Shown piece after piece: positions 11,148 through 23,939 of a DNA stretch of 64,000 nt (positions are counted from its first letter, which is position 1; each line of letters begins with the position of its first letter). The translations under genes and the position numbers were made by a program. The stretch covers positions 1,612,001-1,676,000 of the forward strand of contig CAJVGD010000042.1 in assembly GCA_910890315.1 (NCBI GenBank). Direction: 5' to 3'. The DNA is from Serendipita indica DSM 11827. Taxonomy: Eukaryota; Basidiomycota; Agaricomycetes; Sebacinales; Serendipitaceae. The notes below the pieces were generated by a model, which was given only the letters and a program-made list of their open reading frames with translations, was not told the DNA's origin and did not search any database.

Positions 11148-13482
11148 CTACGCCTTGAGCGACCGCAATTTCGTCATGACTTCGCTCATATCCTCCGCGT
11201 CAACGTCAGCGGCGAGATTTGTGCTCGTTCGGAGCACCGTAGACCTTCCAGCGTCTGTCTCAACAAGAACCGTGCCACCACGGCAAGTCGCACCGGCTTG
11301 TCCCCCGTGCGATGACGACCCAGGGACTAAGAGATTTGACCGATTGGATGGCATTCGAGTTTCCGCCGAGGCTGGGAGTTGCGGCACCGGTGGAGAAGCA
11401 TCGGTTGACGATTGTGTGTCTAAAGATGCCGTGCCATAAACCATCGTGTTAAACAGGTCTTGGTATCCAACACCGAAGAATTTGGACAATTTGTTGGCTC
11501 GTCTGCGTCTGGCGGAGAATTGCTGGTCGGCTGAACCGGGTGTCTTGAGCGCAGCAGGCGATCGAATGCGTTCGGGGACTTGAACCATGCCATCTTCATT
11601 TGAAAAAGTCGTAACCGAGGTGGAGACTATCGTCAATGGAGGCGGGCGCGAACCAGATGGCTTCTGGCTCGTCGTGGGGTCCTTTGCGGGAAGCGATGAG
11701 CTGCGTGTGGGAGTCGTGGACTGGAACAATGGAGATGGGGGCGCCATGTCTGGATAGCGGCCAGCAACAGTGAGTTTAGTCGATCCAATTTCGCCATCGC
11801 CATCCTCTACCGTGGTCGTTTGCGGTGGAGGTTGCTGTCCTTTACGTTCATAGGGCCATTGAAGCGGCTCATCATCCGATTCAGATCCAGAGTCGGCTGC
11901 ATGAGATAAAAGGTCGTAAAGTGAATCTCTGTCCTTTTGAAGGTCAGTTTTGCAGATCGTGGGGCACGTAGAATGGTACCTACATGATCAAGCATGTACG
12001 CCAAACTTGCAAGGCTCTGCCTCGAAGCTTGAGAATCGATTGAACTCGTCGGTTTGAGCAAAAGGGACTGTCGATCTTGATAAGCGGCTTGAGGAGGAGG
12101 TACACCGAACACCTGTCAAATGTCAGCACGCATAGCGGGCCGGCCGTGGAGGGCTCACCGCCGCCATCTTGAGGGCACGCTTGACGTTCAAAGCCCTCTG
12201 TTTGTCCGAAGTGGGCACCTGCAATTGCTTGTACAACAATTCTTCGATGGGCGGCATGTCCCTCGACTTGGATTTGGAGTGACCTTTATCTGATTGCCCA
12301 TTGGTCGCCAGTGATTCGGGTGCAGAGTCGAATCCAGACCCCTCTCTGAGGTCACGCTTCCACATGGAGCGAGAACGTTTATGCTTGAGAGCCTGTACCT
12401 TTGCTGGCATCGGCTCCGACGGAGACTCCATGGACAATCGTCGTCGCCGAGTTACAGAAGAAGCCGGTTGTGTCTTGATAACAAGTTCAGATGGGACCGC
12501 TTCCCCCATAATCTGCTGAAGTTTTGCCATGCGAGCTCGCGTTTGTTGACGTTGGAGGGAGCTCGAGCTACCGCTGGGGGATGTAGGTGAGGGTGGGATG
12601 TAGATTGCTGACTTGGGGTGCTTGGTGTCCTTGGAAGCACGTCGTGCATAGTCCCCCTCTTCTTGAGCCGATGAGCCGTCAGGCTTGACGATCCGATTGC
12701 TCGAACCAGACCGTCGAGGAAGGCTCAAAAGAGAAGAGGCTACAGAAGAGTCGGATAGTCTCCTCGCTCTTTTGGCCAAGGTCGTTCCTTCCGGAGTTGT
12801 AACGACGTTGAGCTTTAGGACTGGTGCATTGGAGACGCCTGGCGCAGAACCCGTAGCAACCAAGGAGCTGGCCATTTTACCCCAGCTCGAGTCTGGAGGG
12901 GGCTCGAGTTTTGGCGACTCCATGGCCGCCTTTGCAGCACTTCGGTCAAGCTTAATATCGGAACCTGCCAGTGTCGGACGTCTCTGCAGGCGTTTCGAGG
13001 ATGTTCGGGTGGGAAGGGCTTGAACATCTGCAATCTGTGGCACTTCGCCCAGAATCTTGTGTATTTTCCTTGTCTGTGCCCTTTTAGCTGACGTACAGAA
13101 CTATATCGATTAGGCATACCTGTCTGATGAGCGCTGCTCGATCCGTTGGGTTTAATTTGTTTTCAGTGGCAAGTGGGCGGAGGACGTCCGGAGGGAGGTT
13201 ATAAGAGTTATAATTTCCTTGCGTTTGAATCAATGGGTCGTGTGACTGGTTTGAATGTCCACCATCCGAGTCGACGAAGGAATCGCCAAGCGACGGACGG
13301 AAGGGAGTCGCATCTACAGTAGGATTGGGGGATACGACGACATAATCCTCCTCGTAGGCGTCTACAGATTGTCGTGGCGCGCCGCCGTGTCCGTGGTCGC
13401 TAACGGACTTGTTGCCGTACTCGAACCCGCGGCCTGGTCGTTGTGGGAGTGCGTACTGGGTAACTTGAGGTTGTGAAGACAT
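11148..13482 (-). CDS. Long disordered protein of unknown function
   Basis: I do not recognise this protein. ATG 13482 gives MSSQPQVTQYALPQRPGRGF; an intron at 13056-13119 joins RQ to ILGEVPQIADVQALP; further introns precede VFGVPPPQAAYQD and DRDSLYDLLSHAAD. The product, roughly 730 residues, is mostly serine/proline/basic low complexity (RRARRLSDSS, KHKRSRSMWKR) with phosphosite-like RRLS and RSMS motifs. Two short stretches look folded or conserved: EELLYKQLQVPTSDKQRAL and, near the C-terminus, ANKLSKFFGVGYQDLF. That pattern suggests a scaffold or kinase-regulated factor, but this is inference. The last residues are MTKLRSLKA. Confidence 0.7.
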
Positions 13483-14562
13483 GTTTTAGATCGTAAGTTC
13501 GTTTCCAAGGCGTGACAGGGAATGTAAAGATGGAGCCAATTGGTCCAAAGCTGTGGCACAGAGCGGAGTCGGACTGGAATGAAAAAAGCTCGAGGAGCGA
13601 AAGCAATCAGCCTGTGAGGAATATCAAAAGAGCTTTAAAGCTGTCGTTGCGGGGTATCTACTGTTCTCTGGGGATGGTAGAGAGCAAGTTGGACTGCTTC
13701 GTTTGTCCCAATTTGTCTATTGGTTTGTTGGACGTTTCACAGCCTCGCGACATTTGCTTTTATTCGACGATTGAACAAAGTCTGTTCGACGTTTCAGTAA
13801 CTTATGGTGTTGGGCGTTGCGGCGAGGCGAGCAGCGCGAACAGTGGGGCTCGACAATCGAGATGCAGTGGCTCAACGACAAATCAGAGCACTCATTGAGT
13901 GGATTCAAGCTCTTATATGCAGAGAACTGAAGCAACGGTGCCCGACGCCATCCAGAATGAAGGAACCAGGCAACTTGTCTATTGTTGATTTCTTTATGCA
14001 TTCTGTAGATCAATATGAGGACTATTCTCGCCGCAACCTAGCGCAGCACGCTCAATCTATGTGCAGACGAGCAATACAGCAGCACACGAGCCATCAAACG
14101 GAGACTTATAATCACTCAACCGCGTGGTCTTTGACCTTGGACATCCTGGAACGCATGCCAGGTAGGTTGCCGCCGTGAGACCGTACGGTTATTGCGGGCG
14201 ACTGACCCTTTGTAGAAGCACATTCTCGCACCAATCGGTGCTTACTGACGAGCCCGGATCTTTCGTATCCAGGTTCTTCACCTGGGAAAGTATTGCCTTG
14301 CAGTCTTGAGGATGGGACAGTCACGCACACAATTTGGACATATGTCTCCAGCAATGCGGTAGCGGCCCATATCTCAAACCCAATTGCAACCGAATGGCGG
14401 CGTGCCGCTTACCCTACCCGACCTAATGAACGGTATGCCCAAACCTCCGCGGCACGCACGCAAACCGAGACCGTTCCTGCCGCTCCCAGTGAAACTTGAT
14501 CCCCATCCCCGCGCTTGCGTTCTGGAACGACTACGACATCGCCGGGGACGACGAAGAGGAGA
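13483..14562. other. Intergenic stretch, no supported gene
   Basis: About 1.1 kb between two divergently oriented genes. An open frame at 13804-14178 on the plus strand has no domain and no good ATG context. It presumably carries both promoters; no clear TATA box or repeat is seen. Confidence 0.4.
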
Positions 14563-16647
14563 ATGGCGCAGGCTGCAACCCTCCGCCTAGCCTTCTTTTC
14601 GCTCAACCTCGCCGGAGGTGTTTCAGCCATTCTGGTTCTTCTCCTCTCATTCTTCAATCGAAATCGGCATAATGATGGACTACTGGCACCTGTAATTTCT
14701 CTCAGCATCACTCGGCTCCTATCTGTAATCTTCTCGTGTCTCCTGTGAGTTGCGCCCTCTCATCCATTCTCGACGTTTTTGCTCAGCCACAGCAGCTTGT
14801 TTGCAGGTACCATGGCTGGCTCCTCCGTATCAGACATGCTCTGTCGGATCCAAAGTGGCTTTCAAGTTGCGCAGGCTCCCTTGCTGACTTCCGGCATCCT
14901 CTCCTTTGCTATCAATGTAGGTGGCCCAAAGCCTCAGGCTCGCGCTCACGAATTACAGCTTTCTCTGGTAGCAATGAACACCCCGTCTTCTTCACGAAAC
15001 CTCGTGCAATCGACAAAGATTCTCGTTCTCGGTCTACCATTTGGCATCTTTGCATCCCTCTCTTTGGCAGGACTCCTTGTGCGTGCGTTAGGAATTGCTA
15101 TTCCTGTGCTAATATCTTCAGGTTGCATTCTCGGCGCCATATCGAGACACAGCACCCTTCCTTTACTGTATCCTCAATAACGAAGTTATGTCAGTGCGCT
15201 TGTCATTGCGTGGTCTCTTTCTGACCCACATCTAGGTGGAAGACCTCGACTATATTCTCCATTGTCATCTCCATTGCGACGTTCATCCCAATAATGTGGC
15301 TAATGGCGCACGGATGTTCGTCTTACCTCGCCATTTTCTGTAGTGTATACTCCATGGTGTTTGCTGGGTACGCTGCCAAAGTTATGGAGCGATTCGCTGA
15401 CACCAGATAGGATGCTCATCGCCAAACTGCAAACTCATCGAATCTTTGTCGACTTGTTCCTCTCGGCAGACCCCCTTATTGTATCGCTGGCTGTTTTTCT
15501 ACAACGGTTAGCCACCTTCTACGGACCTCAACGGCCTGCACACGATCCAGACAGTCAAGAGAGTCCCGCCAGACCCGGCACCCGACAGACAGCCAATCCT
15601 CCGACCATCGAGATCATCGTCACTTCCACACAAAGGGATTCGGTGGCGGAACCAAAGCTCTATGCTCTTACTCGCGCCATGGGGCTGAGCACGCAGGAAC
15701 TGCCTATACAAGAGGCTGAGCCAAATCAAGAAGGGGACAACGGTTCGCTCAAATCCCAGGAGCTCCACGTCACTCCGTATGCTATCGATCTCGGTCAAGA
15801 TAGTCCTAGCATTAGGAGTGTGCAGTACGGCGTCGCCCTGGGCCACCCATCTCGTGATGCATCACGAACACATACACCAGTGAATATCGTCAGTGAAGTA
15901 CGGCGCTCATTTATGGCTGCTTCTCGGAACTCGCATCGACCAGGCGATAGCAGGGAGTCTGTCGGGCATGAAATTTCGAGTGGGAGTGATCACAACTATA
16001 GTTTCGATCGTCTCAGGATGCTTAGAGTCCACTCAAGTACACCATCAGTGGACGCGTCGGCATTGGAATCCTCAGTCGGCGATCGCGGTTCACCCCGACG
16101 TACGGCTTTCGGCTCGTCACGGCACTCTCCTCTTCAAAGTACACTCAACAAGGCCGCATACACGAATCCCGTAGCTGCGAGGTCCAATTCTCAGCACCAT
16201 CAAGAGAATGGCAGCGATTCTCGGCTCTCCCGTCACTTGCGGCAGGACGGCACCATGACCTCCGTCGAAAGCGACATGACAGCAGAGTCGTCAGCCCATA
16301 TGCTAGGGGCCACAACCACTGGCTCAGTCTCTTGGCCCGACGTGTCTACCACTAGCACGCAAGATCCGACGCGTACTGGACATCGAGAACATGCCGTAGC
16401 GCACACTCATTCGCGATTTGGTGCACAAGATTCCCCAATAAGCGATCCTTCGTTCTACGACCCACTGGGCTTTGCGCCACCCATGAGTCGATTCTCGACG
16501 AGTAGAGACGCAACACCGTCTCCACTTCTCCTTGACGAAGATGGTCCGCATTCGACCTTTCTCTCCTTGTCAGAGTCGTCTGACCAGGCGCGCCGAAGTC
16601 CTCTCTTTCGACCACCAGGGTTAGACACCCTTTCATATCCTAGATAA
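14563..16647 (+). CDS. Seven-transmembrane receptor-like protein with long cytoplasmic tail
   Basis: ATG 14563 opens MAQAATLRLAFFSLNLAGGV, directly the first membrane helix. Spliced exons give seven hydrophobic segments: LAFFSLNLAGGVSAILVLLL, VISLSITRLLSVIFSCLL, APLLTSGILSFAI, ILVLGLPFGIFASLSLAGLL, TIFSIVISIATFIPIMWLM, YLAIFCSVYSMVFAGML and FLSADPLIVSLAVFL. The helices are joined by introns in frame (for example TGTCTCCT to CAGCTTG, and AAT to CTTTCTCTG). After helix seven comes a hydrophilic tail of about 370 residues, rich in serine and ending LDTLSYPR at 16647. The seven-helix count plus long tail resembles fungal GPCRs of the cAMP-receptor-like/Git3 sort, but no diagnostic motif lets me assign a class. 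Ligand unknown. Confidence 0.7.
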
Positions 16648-16995
16648 TAACTTGTACATCTTTGTTGATCACGTGCTGTTCCTCTTTCAGCTAGTGCATT
16701 GCGCGCTACTTTCGGCCGTTGCACATTCTCTCGTTGCCTAGTGTCTGCTTATTAGTGTAAGTAGTCCAATACAGTAATCTTCCAACGAGATTTAGGCTAG
16801 ATACAGTTCCTGTGGCGAGAAATCTAATGACCGCGCATCTTCATCCCGACCACTTGACCCTTGCGCCAGCCAATCTGGCGTAGATCTCGCCAAAGTACAG
16901 AGATTCATACATCTTGACAATCAAAAGTACGTTGTAGCAACACCTTTGCGGGTGTACGCGTCCGCAGCCCGCTCAACCGTTCGTTTCCAGTTTCT
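16648..16995. other. Intergenic stretch
   Basis: About 350 bases between the 7TM gene and the deubiquitinase gene; no feature recognised, presumably terminator and promoter. Confidence 0.4.
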
Positions 16996-19900
16996 ATGAC
17001 AGGCCTGGACGACATTCAAGAAGCTCCTTCGTCTCCAGAAGACAATGCAGCTCCATATCTGGGCACACAGTCGACTGAAGATCTGTCCACACTCGAACCC
17101 GCCGCGCCTCCACACTTGGGCGCAGGATCGTCGCATACAAAAATCTCTTTCGAGGCGACCAATGAAGGATCAGACGCATGGCCGTATCCTCGTCATCGTT
17201 CTCCTCCTCCTCGGTATGGCGAACCTGGTGGCTGGGGGATGACGGATATTATCGGCGAGAACTACGACTCTTGGGATGCTTCAGCGATGAACAGATTTGA
17301 AGAGGAGACGAACGAGCGGATGTGGTGGCATCCTTACCATCGAGGGCTCCTAAAACCTCTGGGACCGGGCATGCTTCCCGTCCTGACAGCGTCAAAGATT
17401 CACAACGACACGCACGAACTCCTCAAAGTGTCCGCAACTCTACCAGAGGGTGCTTCTACTGCATCTGCCGAGGGCGCACCCACTCCTCCAGACGCCGACG
17501 AGGTTCGACAGGCAATCCCGCACCCAAATGCATATTACTGCGCAAAGTGTAATGGATGGGTCATTGTGCAAAAGACTAGGGCATCGAGACCTCCCATCTT
17601 CGACTCTTATGCGGAGGCCTGTCACGATCTCAACTTTCCAAATTCACGAAACCATAACAGGGAAGCCGAGTGCAACTATCAGCATCTTTCTCAAACTTCC
17701 TACGACCACGATCCAGAAAAGGTGCATCACTACCACCTGTACGAGGATGCCATTCCGAGCAATAGTATACAACCGCCGTACCTGCGACACTCTTGGGAGC
17801 CACCGGCCGATCTTCCCCGCAAGCTCGTCACTCACCATGTCGGTGATAACGAAACCTTTTGGAGCATTCCAACGTTCATCATGTCTGAACGCGACGGGAA
17901 CGACATTCACGCCGACATCGTTCCAGGAGTCGACTATCTCGATCTATACGCGTGCTGCCAATGCACTACCAACCTCTATGTGACAAGGAATCCCGTTCCA
18001 GGCGTCGTATCGCCACGGCTTCTCGCGGACCTTCAGCGAGAACGCGCAAGTGGGGCCAGGGTCCTGTACGAGTGGCCGTAGCCTTAGAATTCATAATACG
18101 GTATCTTATATATAACTCAGAGAAATCAGCTTGCTCAAAGTTTGCTCAGACTCGTGGAAGCCTTGATGTGGAAAGGCCAAAATCGACCTCTCAAATATGA
18201 TGGTCCAGCATTTCAACGGAGTTTTGGAGAGGATGCACAAGCGTGGGTGACACGTCCACAAGGCCTTTTGGGTGTCCTGACATTGTGAAAGGTTGCAAAT
18301 CTGGGGCCAACTTGGGTATATCATCGACCGCACCGAAAGGGTGCTCGTACCTCCAGACCTGACTGATGCAGATATTCGGGCTCGTTTATTGAGGGGATGG
18401 ATAGAGCTTAGCGCATACACTGCAGACTATCATCGGTCCCATTGTATGTCCACCTCTCAATTTGTTCACTCATACCAACACTCCGATAGCTAGCAGCGTT
18501 GCTTCACGCACCAAAGACGGCGTCATGGTACATAGGCTATCGACTAAGGTCAATTCAGCAACGGAAGAACTTGCGGATACCATTGGTGCCCATTGGAATC
18601 AAAGTGCGTCCGAAGGCTTGCTTCTGAACCGCTCTTACTCCTCTTAGTTCCTCGCGGTCGTATCGAGGCGCCTCAATCAGAATTTGACCCAATCTTTAAT
18701 GATCTTGGGATCACTCAATCTAGCTACACACCAAGTATGTGGCCCCATAGTTCAAGGAAAGGGTCTAATGACGGAATAGAGCTACTACATTACGCATATG
18801 TACAACAGGCAAGATGCGACATCACTCACCTTCCGGTTCATTTTGGCAATCTAAGCAACCTCGTGGAGAATATCCTCCCCAGATTAAATCAAAATTTGGG
18901 CATGGATTCCCTCCGTGAGTTGGTGATCATGGAGAGGTCCAAGGATATTTGGACACCAGAGGACTTCCGACGTGCGCTGGATCTTCTCAACCTGAATATC
19001 GACGGTCCACTCATGATGAGCATTTATGAGATCGATCCCCCTTTTCTGGAGCTGGCATATCGGACAAAGCTCAATGAAACCTGGCAGCCAACCTTCTCCA
19101 CCGTGAGTTGGGGCCAAGACGTGAAGATGAAGATGGAACCAGAGGAGGCGCGACAAAATCTCAAAGAAGCACTCCGAATCGCTGCAGAGGGCACGGGGAG
19201 GCCTGATTTCTACGATATATACAAGAAAATGAAGGAGCCATGGGCTTCCATGGATCCAGAAAAGGCATATACTGCTTTAGGCGTACCAAACGACACGACT
19301 GATGAGATGCTGATGATGGTGTACGCCTTGCGAGTATGTACTTTCTTCGAATTCGTGCACACTCTCAGATTTCTCAGATAGAGGACGCACCCGCTAGCAA
19401 GGAAAGGATGGATGAGGCCATGCAAGTGCTCGCCTCTGCGCGAGACAGTGCTCGTCTAAAGGAGTTTGTCAAGTCAGGAAATGATCGTGAGTTAACGTTT
19501 TTTTGCGCCCGATACTCGTTATTGAGTCGCCATAGCGGGTGAGGCTGGAGTAATCATTGCTCCCGACTGGCCAAGAGGCTTGAATCAGCTCGGGAATACA
19601 TGTTACTTGAATTCTCTATTACAGGTGAGTGGGTTTCTGTCCCAATTTTTGTGGGCTGACCCCTCTAGTATTTCTACACTATCAAAGATCTGCGTCAAGT
19701 CATTCTTTCCATGAAAGACCAGGCACATAATATCGACAAGGGCAAGCTCAGCGATGCGCAACTTCAGAAACACCGTGTAGGCGGTCGTTTGGTAACGCGC
19801 AAGGAGATTGAACGCTCTAGGCTTTGTAAGGTCTCAATCTTTGACATCAATTTCTGACACATTTCGTAGTCTTGCGTCATCTGAGCGACTTGTTTACACA

Positions 19901-21778
19901 AATGGCCTGGGCAGAGCCCAACGCTGTCACACCTTCTCTAGAACTAGCCAAACTGGCGCTTGTGACTTCAAAGGATGAAGAGGAGGACGAATCCAAAGCG
20001 AAACCTGCTACTGCAGAGGGTGAGAGCTCTTCTGCGAGCACAGATGCCACACTTGTGGAGGAGTCTGGTAGCCCGCAGGCCCCTGGGGCCCCATCAGCAC
20101 CTTCGACCTCGACAGAAGCCGCTGCATCGCCGACTCCTACATCTAATGCTTCCACAGTCCTAGGAAAGCGGCCGCGGGAGGCTCTTGAAGCTCAACCTGT
20201 ACCAAGCGTCTCAGGACCAGAGGCGGCTACTCAAGCTACCACAGATGAAGACGCCCCACCTCAAGCAAAGCGACCGAATCATTCACCTACAGTAACCCAC
20301 GAATCCTATGGCTTACATCATAAGCATTTAGACGACAAGGAAATGGAAATAGAGGGGGATGTGTCTTCCATTGTTGGATCAGCTGGTGCATCTCCACCGA
20401 GCACACCATTTCTCTCGCGGGATGTGACTATGGAAGATGTCTCTCAGCCCGAGCCGTTACCCGTGTCGCGCCAGCCACCGCCTCTTCCCCCGAGAAAGCA
20501 ACCAGTGTCGGACTCTGCAATGATGTTCGGTATGGATTGCTCATATAGGTCTAGAGCAACGCTCACAAATTCACAGGGAAGCAGCACGATGTCGCAGAGT
20601 GCATGGACAATTGCATGTTTCAAATCGAAACTGCTCTCTTGGATTTTGAAGGGCAAACAACAGTCGATTCTTATACTCCTGGAGTCATCAAAAGGTGAGA
20701 CCAACGAATGAAGCAAACTTTAGTACTGATAGGATCCAGTCTCTTCTATGGCAAAATGCGACAGCGGATAACTATGCCACCGGATCAATCCCAGCCGGAA
20801 GCAAAGAGCTCTGTCAACGAAAAAGATGATCTGTTTTCTCACCTCCCTGTCAACGTTTCGGATGAGGGGTTCGACCTGCACGACGGCCTAGGTGGTTATT
20901 TTCGCGACAATGTCGATTTCGAAGGAAAGAAGGCCGTTATGGAAGTCTCTCTCCTCGAGCTTCCGCCAATACTCCAAATTCAGCTGCAGGTATGAGAAAG
21001 ATCGTCTCCCGAAAATGCAATCACTAACGTCTCCAGCGAGTACAATTCAACCGTGCGACCTCTCAACCATACAAGTCCCAGGCATACGTGCGCTTCGAAG
21101 AGACGTTGTTCATGGACCGTTACTTGGAGACCTCAGATCCTGTCAAGAAGGAGCGGTCCAGAGAGATTCAGGGCCGGCTGATGCACTGCCGAGATCGCAT
21201 CAATACACTTACGCAAGAGCATGTTCGTACTACTTTTTTCGTAATTCTGGTATGACTCACAAGGTCGTAGGGTGCATCTATGGCCACGGCTGTCAAGAAA
21301 ACTGCCGAGCTACTTCAGGGTGTCTTCGCTCCCTTGGTAGAGACGGAAGGATACACAGATAGCCATGTGGATGCTATCAAAGCTGAATCAGTTCGACTGG
21401 AGGAGGAGCTAAGTTCGCTGCGCGGAACGGTAGTTCGCCTCAAACAGGAGCTAGATGAGCTCTGGAGAGATCAGCAAACAACTGAATACGAGTTAACCTC
21501 GGTGTTTATTCACAGAGGTTCGACGCCATCCTGGGGTCATTACTTCTTCTATGCACGGAACCTACCCGACAAACCGGAAGAGTGGTTCAAGTACAATGAT
21601 TCAGCTGTTTCAAAGGCGTCTAAAGAAGAGGTTCTTGCAGACACGACAGGTTCGACAGCAAACCCGTATCTGGTACGTCCAAAGCCACCATACGGACGAC
21701 TCGCTTGACATCTTTCGGCAGCTTGTCTATGCCCGCAAAGGGTCCGGGGTAGTGCATACTGTAAATCGACAAGTTTAG
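16996..21778 (+). CDS. UBP2: UBP2-type ubiquitin-specific protease
   Basis: Large cysteine deubiquitinase of the fungal UBP2/USP25-28 kind. ATG 16996 opens a long first exon whose N-terminal region has two Cys-x2-Cys pairs (YYCAKCNGW and CCQCTTNLY), possibly metal-binding. An intron from about 18061 joins SGAR to RNQLAQSLLRLVEALMWKG, linking what otherwise looks like two genes. The catalytic core has the Cys box GLNQLGNTCYLNSLLQ (Cys codon 19601), a KQHDVAECMDN box, the ELPPILQIQLQRVQFNR stretch, and the His box WGHYFFYAR (His codon 21538) followed by WFKYND and ANPYLLVYARK. A disordered Ser/Ala insertion of about 200 residues (19930-20520) splits the catalytic domain. At least ten introns. 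The hexokinase ATG is only 45 bases past the stop. Confidence 0.88.
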
Positions 21779-21823
21779 ACCTGTATTATTGCTCTTTACC
21801 AATGTATTTCTTGCTCCCTCGGG

Positions 21824-23856
21824 ATGTCCGTGACCGGCGGCACTTGGCACCCTGGACCTAACCTTGAACTGCCCCATTACGCCCCGCGAGATCCCATGGC
21901 GCACACTCCGATTAACGAAGACGATATCATAGACCAAGTCAAACATGGACATGGCCATTCGTCGCTCAAGGTTACCCCTATCCATTCTCCATCGACTTCT
22001 CGCCGTGGATCTGGCGTTATCACAACTCCAACTGGCGAGAAAGTTACGTTTCACACCAGAACTGCAGAGGAACGAGATGGTACACTTCCTCATGCGTACG
22101 CGGTTTATTGGTCTTGCATTCATGTCCCTGATGTCACACAGGACGGCAAAGTCGATGGCCGACCACCTCGAAAAGTACACGAATCTGTTCACGCTCAGTC
22201 CCCAAAGAATGAGAATGATCGTAGACGCGTTTGAAGAGACGCTCGATAAAGGTCTACAGGAATGGGAACAAGTCATTGTACGTCGATTGGGAGCTTGAGA
22301 GCTGATCGCGCGTCTCAACTTTGTAAACTATAGCCAATGTTCCCTACGTGGGTATTCGGCACGCCAAAAGGAACGGAATCTGGTGATTACCTCGCACTCG
22401 ACCTCGGAGGTACGAACCTGCGTGTCTGCCTCGTTTCGCTGCTGGGTGGCTGCAAGTTTGAAATCACACAAACAAAGTACAGACTCACAGAGGAGCAAAA
22501 GCAAGAAGACGGGTGCAAGCTCTTCGACTTTTGTGCTGAATGTATCAAGGAGTTTATCGACACTCACTTGCCAAATGTCACACACGACAATCCGATCGTA
22601 ATTGGGTTCACGTTCTCGTACCCATGCCTACAAGAGCGAATTGATCATGGCATTCTTATTCGCTGGACCAAGGGATTTGGTGCCCCAAACGTAGAGGGTC
22701 ATGACGTGGGGGAAATGTTCAAGGAATCTCTGAAGAAGTTCAACGTGCCTGCGGTCATGACAGCGTACGTTTATTTCTCTAGTATTGAGCGATCCCTCAC
22801 TTGACACAGTCTACTAAACGACACGACTGGAGCCCTCATCGCTTCCCAATATGTACGACCGAAGACCAAAATCGCTGTGATTCTCGGAACGGGCTGTAAC
22901 GCTGCCTATTCTGAAGATATCAAATCCATTGGGAAACTCAAGGACAAGAATCTCGACCCTGATGATGTCGTCGCTATCAACTGTGAATGGGTAGGACAGA
23001 TGTAAATTATGATATCCAGACTCACATTTGAGTAGGGAGCATTCGATTCGGACTTCCATCAACACCTCCCGAGAACAAAATACGACATTCACATCGACGA
23101 GCACTCGAACAAACCAGGCGAACAGGCCTTTGAGAAGATGATATCTGGACGCTATCTAGGCGAAATCTTCAGACTTGTCATCATGGAACTTGTTGACGAA
23201 GGGGCCATGTTCCTGGGACAGAACACTTACAAACTGGAAGCACCTTACTCGCTCGATACGGCCTTCCTGTCGCTCATGGAATCGTATGTTGTTTTGTTCG
23301 AGTTTATCAATCCACTTATGGAATTCAGTGATCCGACGGACGAGCTATTGACCATTATTGGAATCTTCAACCATTTCTATGGACTCGAGACTACTCTGGC
23401 GGAGCGGCAATTCTTTAGAGCTCTAGCAAGGCTGATAGGTAGACGGGCCGCTAGATTAGCCGCGTGTGGTATTGCCGCCATTGTCAGGAAGAAGGGATAT
23501 CTGGAAGAGGGATGCGAAGTCGGTGCTGATGGATCTCTTTACAATGTCAGTCATTCAATTATCTTCTTCTTGTCAAATTCACATTGGTATAGAAATACCC
23601 CGGATTCGCGCAGCGTATTCATCAAGGGCTAGTGGACGTTCTTGGGGCAAAGGGAAAGTGAGTACTGCACCAGTCCGCTTGGCCACACCTCAACCATATA
23701 ATAGAAACATTACAACTTATCATGCAGAAGACGGCAGCGGTGCTGGTGCTGCTATCATTGCTGGTACGAGAGATTCATGCGGTCATATCGAAAACTCACT
23801 TTCCATTAGCGATGACAAAGGCACGAAAGGACGCTGGAAAATATCCAAATCTCTGA
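21824..23856 (+). CDS. Hexokinase
   Basis: Phosphorylates glucose and other hexoses at C6, the entry to glycolysis. After an unusual N-terminal extension (from MSVTGGTWHPG to EERDGTLPHA, about 90 residues with a GHGH stretch), an intron leads into KSMADHLEKYTNLFTLSPQR. Then LALDLGGTNLRVCLV (phosphate-1), FTFSYPC, RWTKGFGA, LLNDTTGALIA (with the catalytic Asp), LGTGCNAAY and CEWGAFDS follow in hexokinase order. Late exons supply HAEDGSGAGAAIIAAMTKAR and end KDAGKYPNL at 23856. Introns are GT..AG and in phase. The gene begins 45 bases after the UBP2 stop, so the extension, or the choice of ATG, deserves care; MAHTPINEDD at 21898 is an alternative start. Confidence 0.92.
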
Positions 23857-23939
23857 TATCTCGAGCATTATGTCTCCACAAATCGCGTCATCCACGTGTA
23901 TTGTTACGTTGAATCTAGTATTACATAAGTACGAAGTGT

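Noticed and set aside
13804-14178. Plus-strand open frame of 124 codons upstream of the 7TM gene
   Set aside because: Composition is not protein-like and it does not join the receptor frame.
18058-18120. Stop after SGARVLYEWP, suggesting two separate genes (zinc-finger-like protein and protease)
   Set aside because: An intron beginning gtcctg and ending ctcag joins SGAR to RNQLAQSLL, giving one UBP2 protein.
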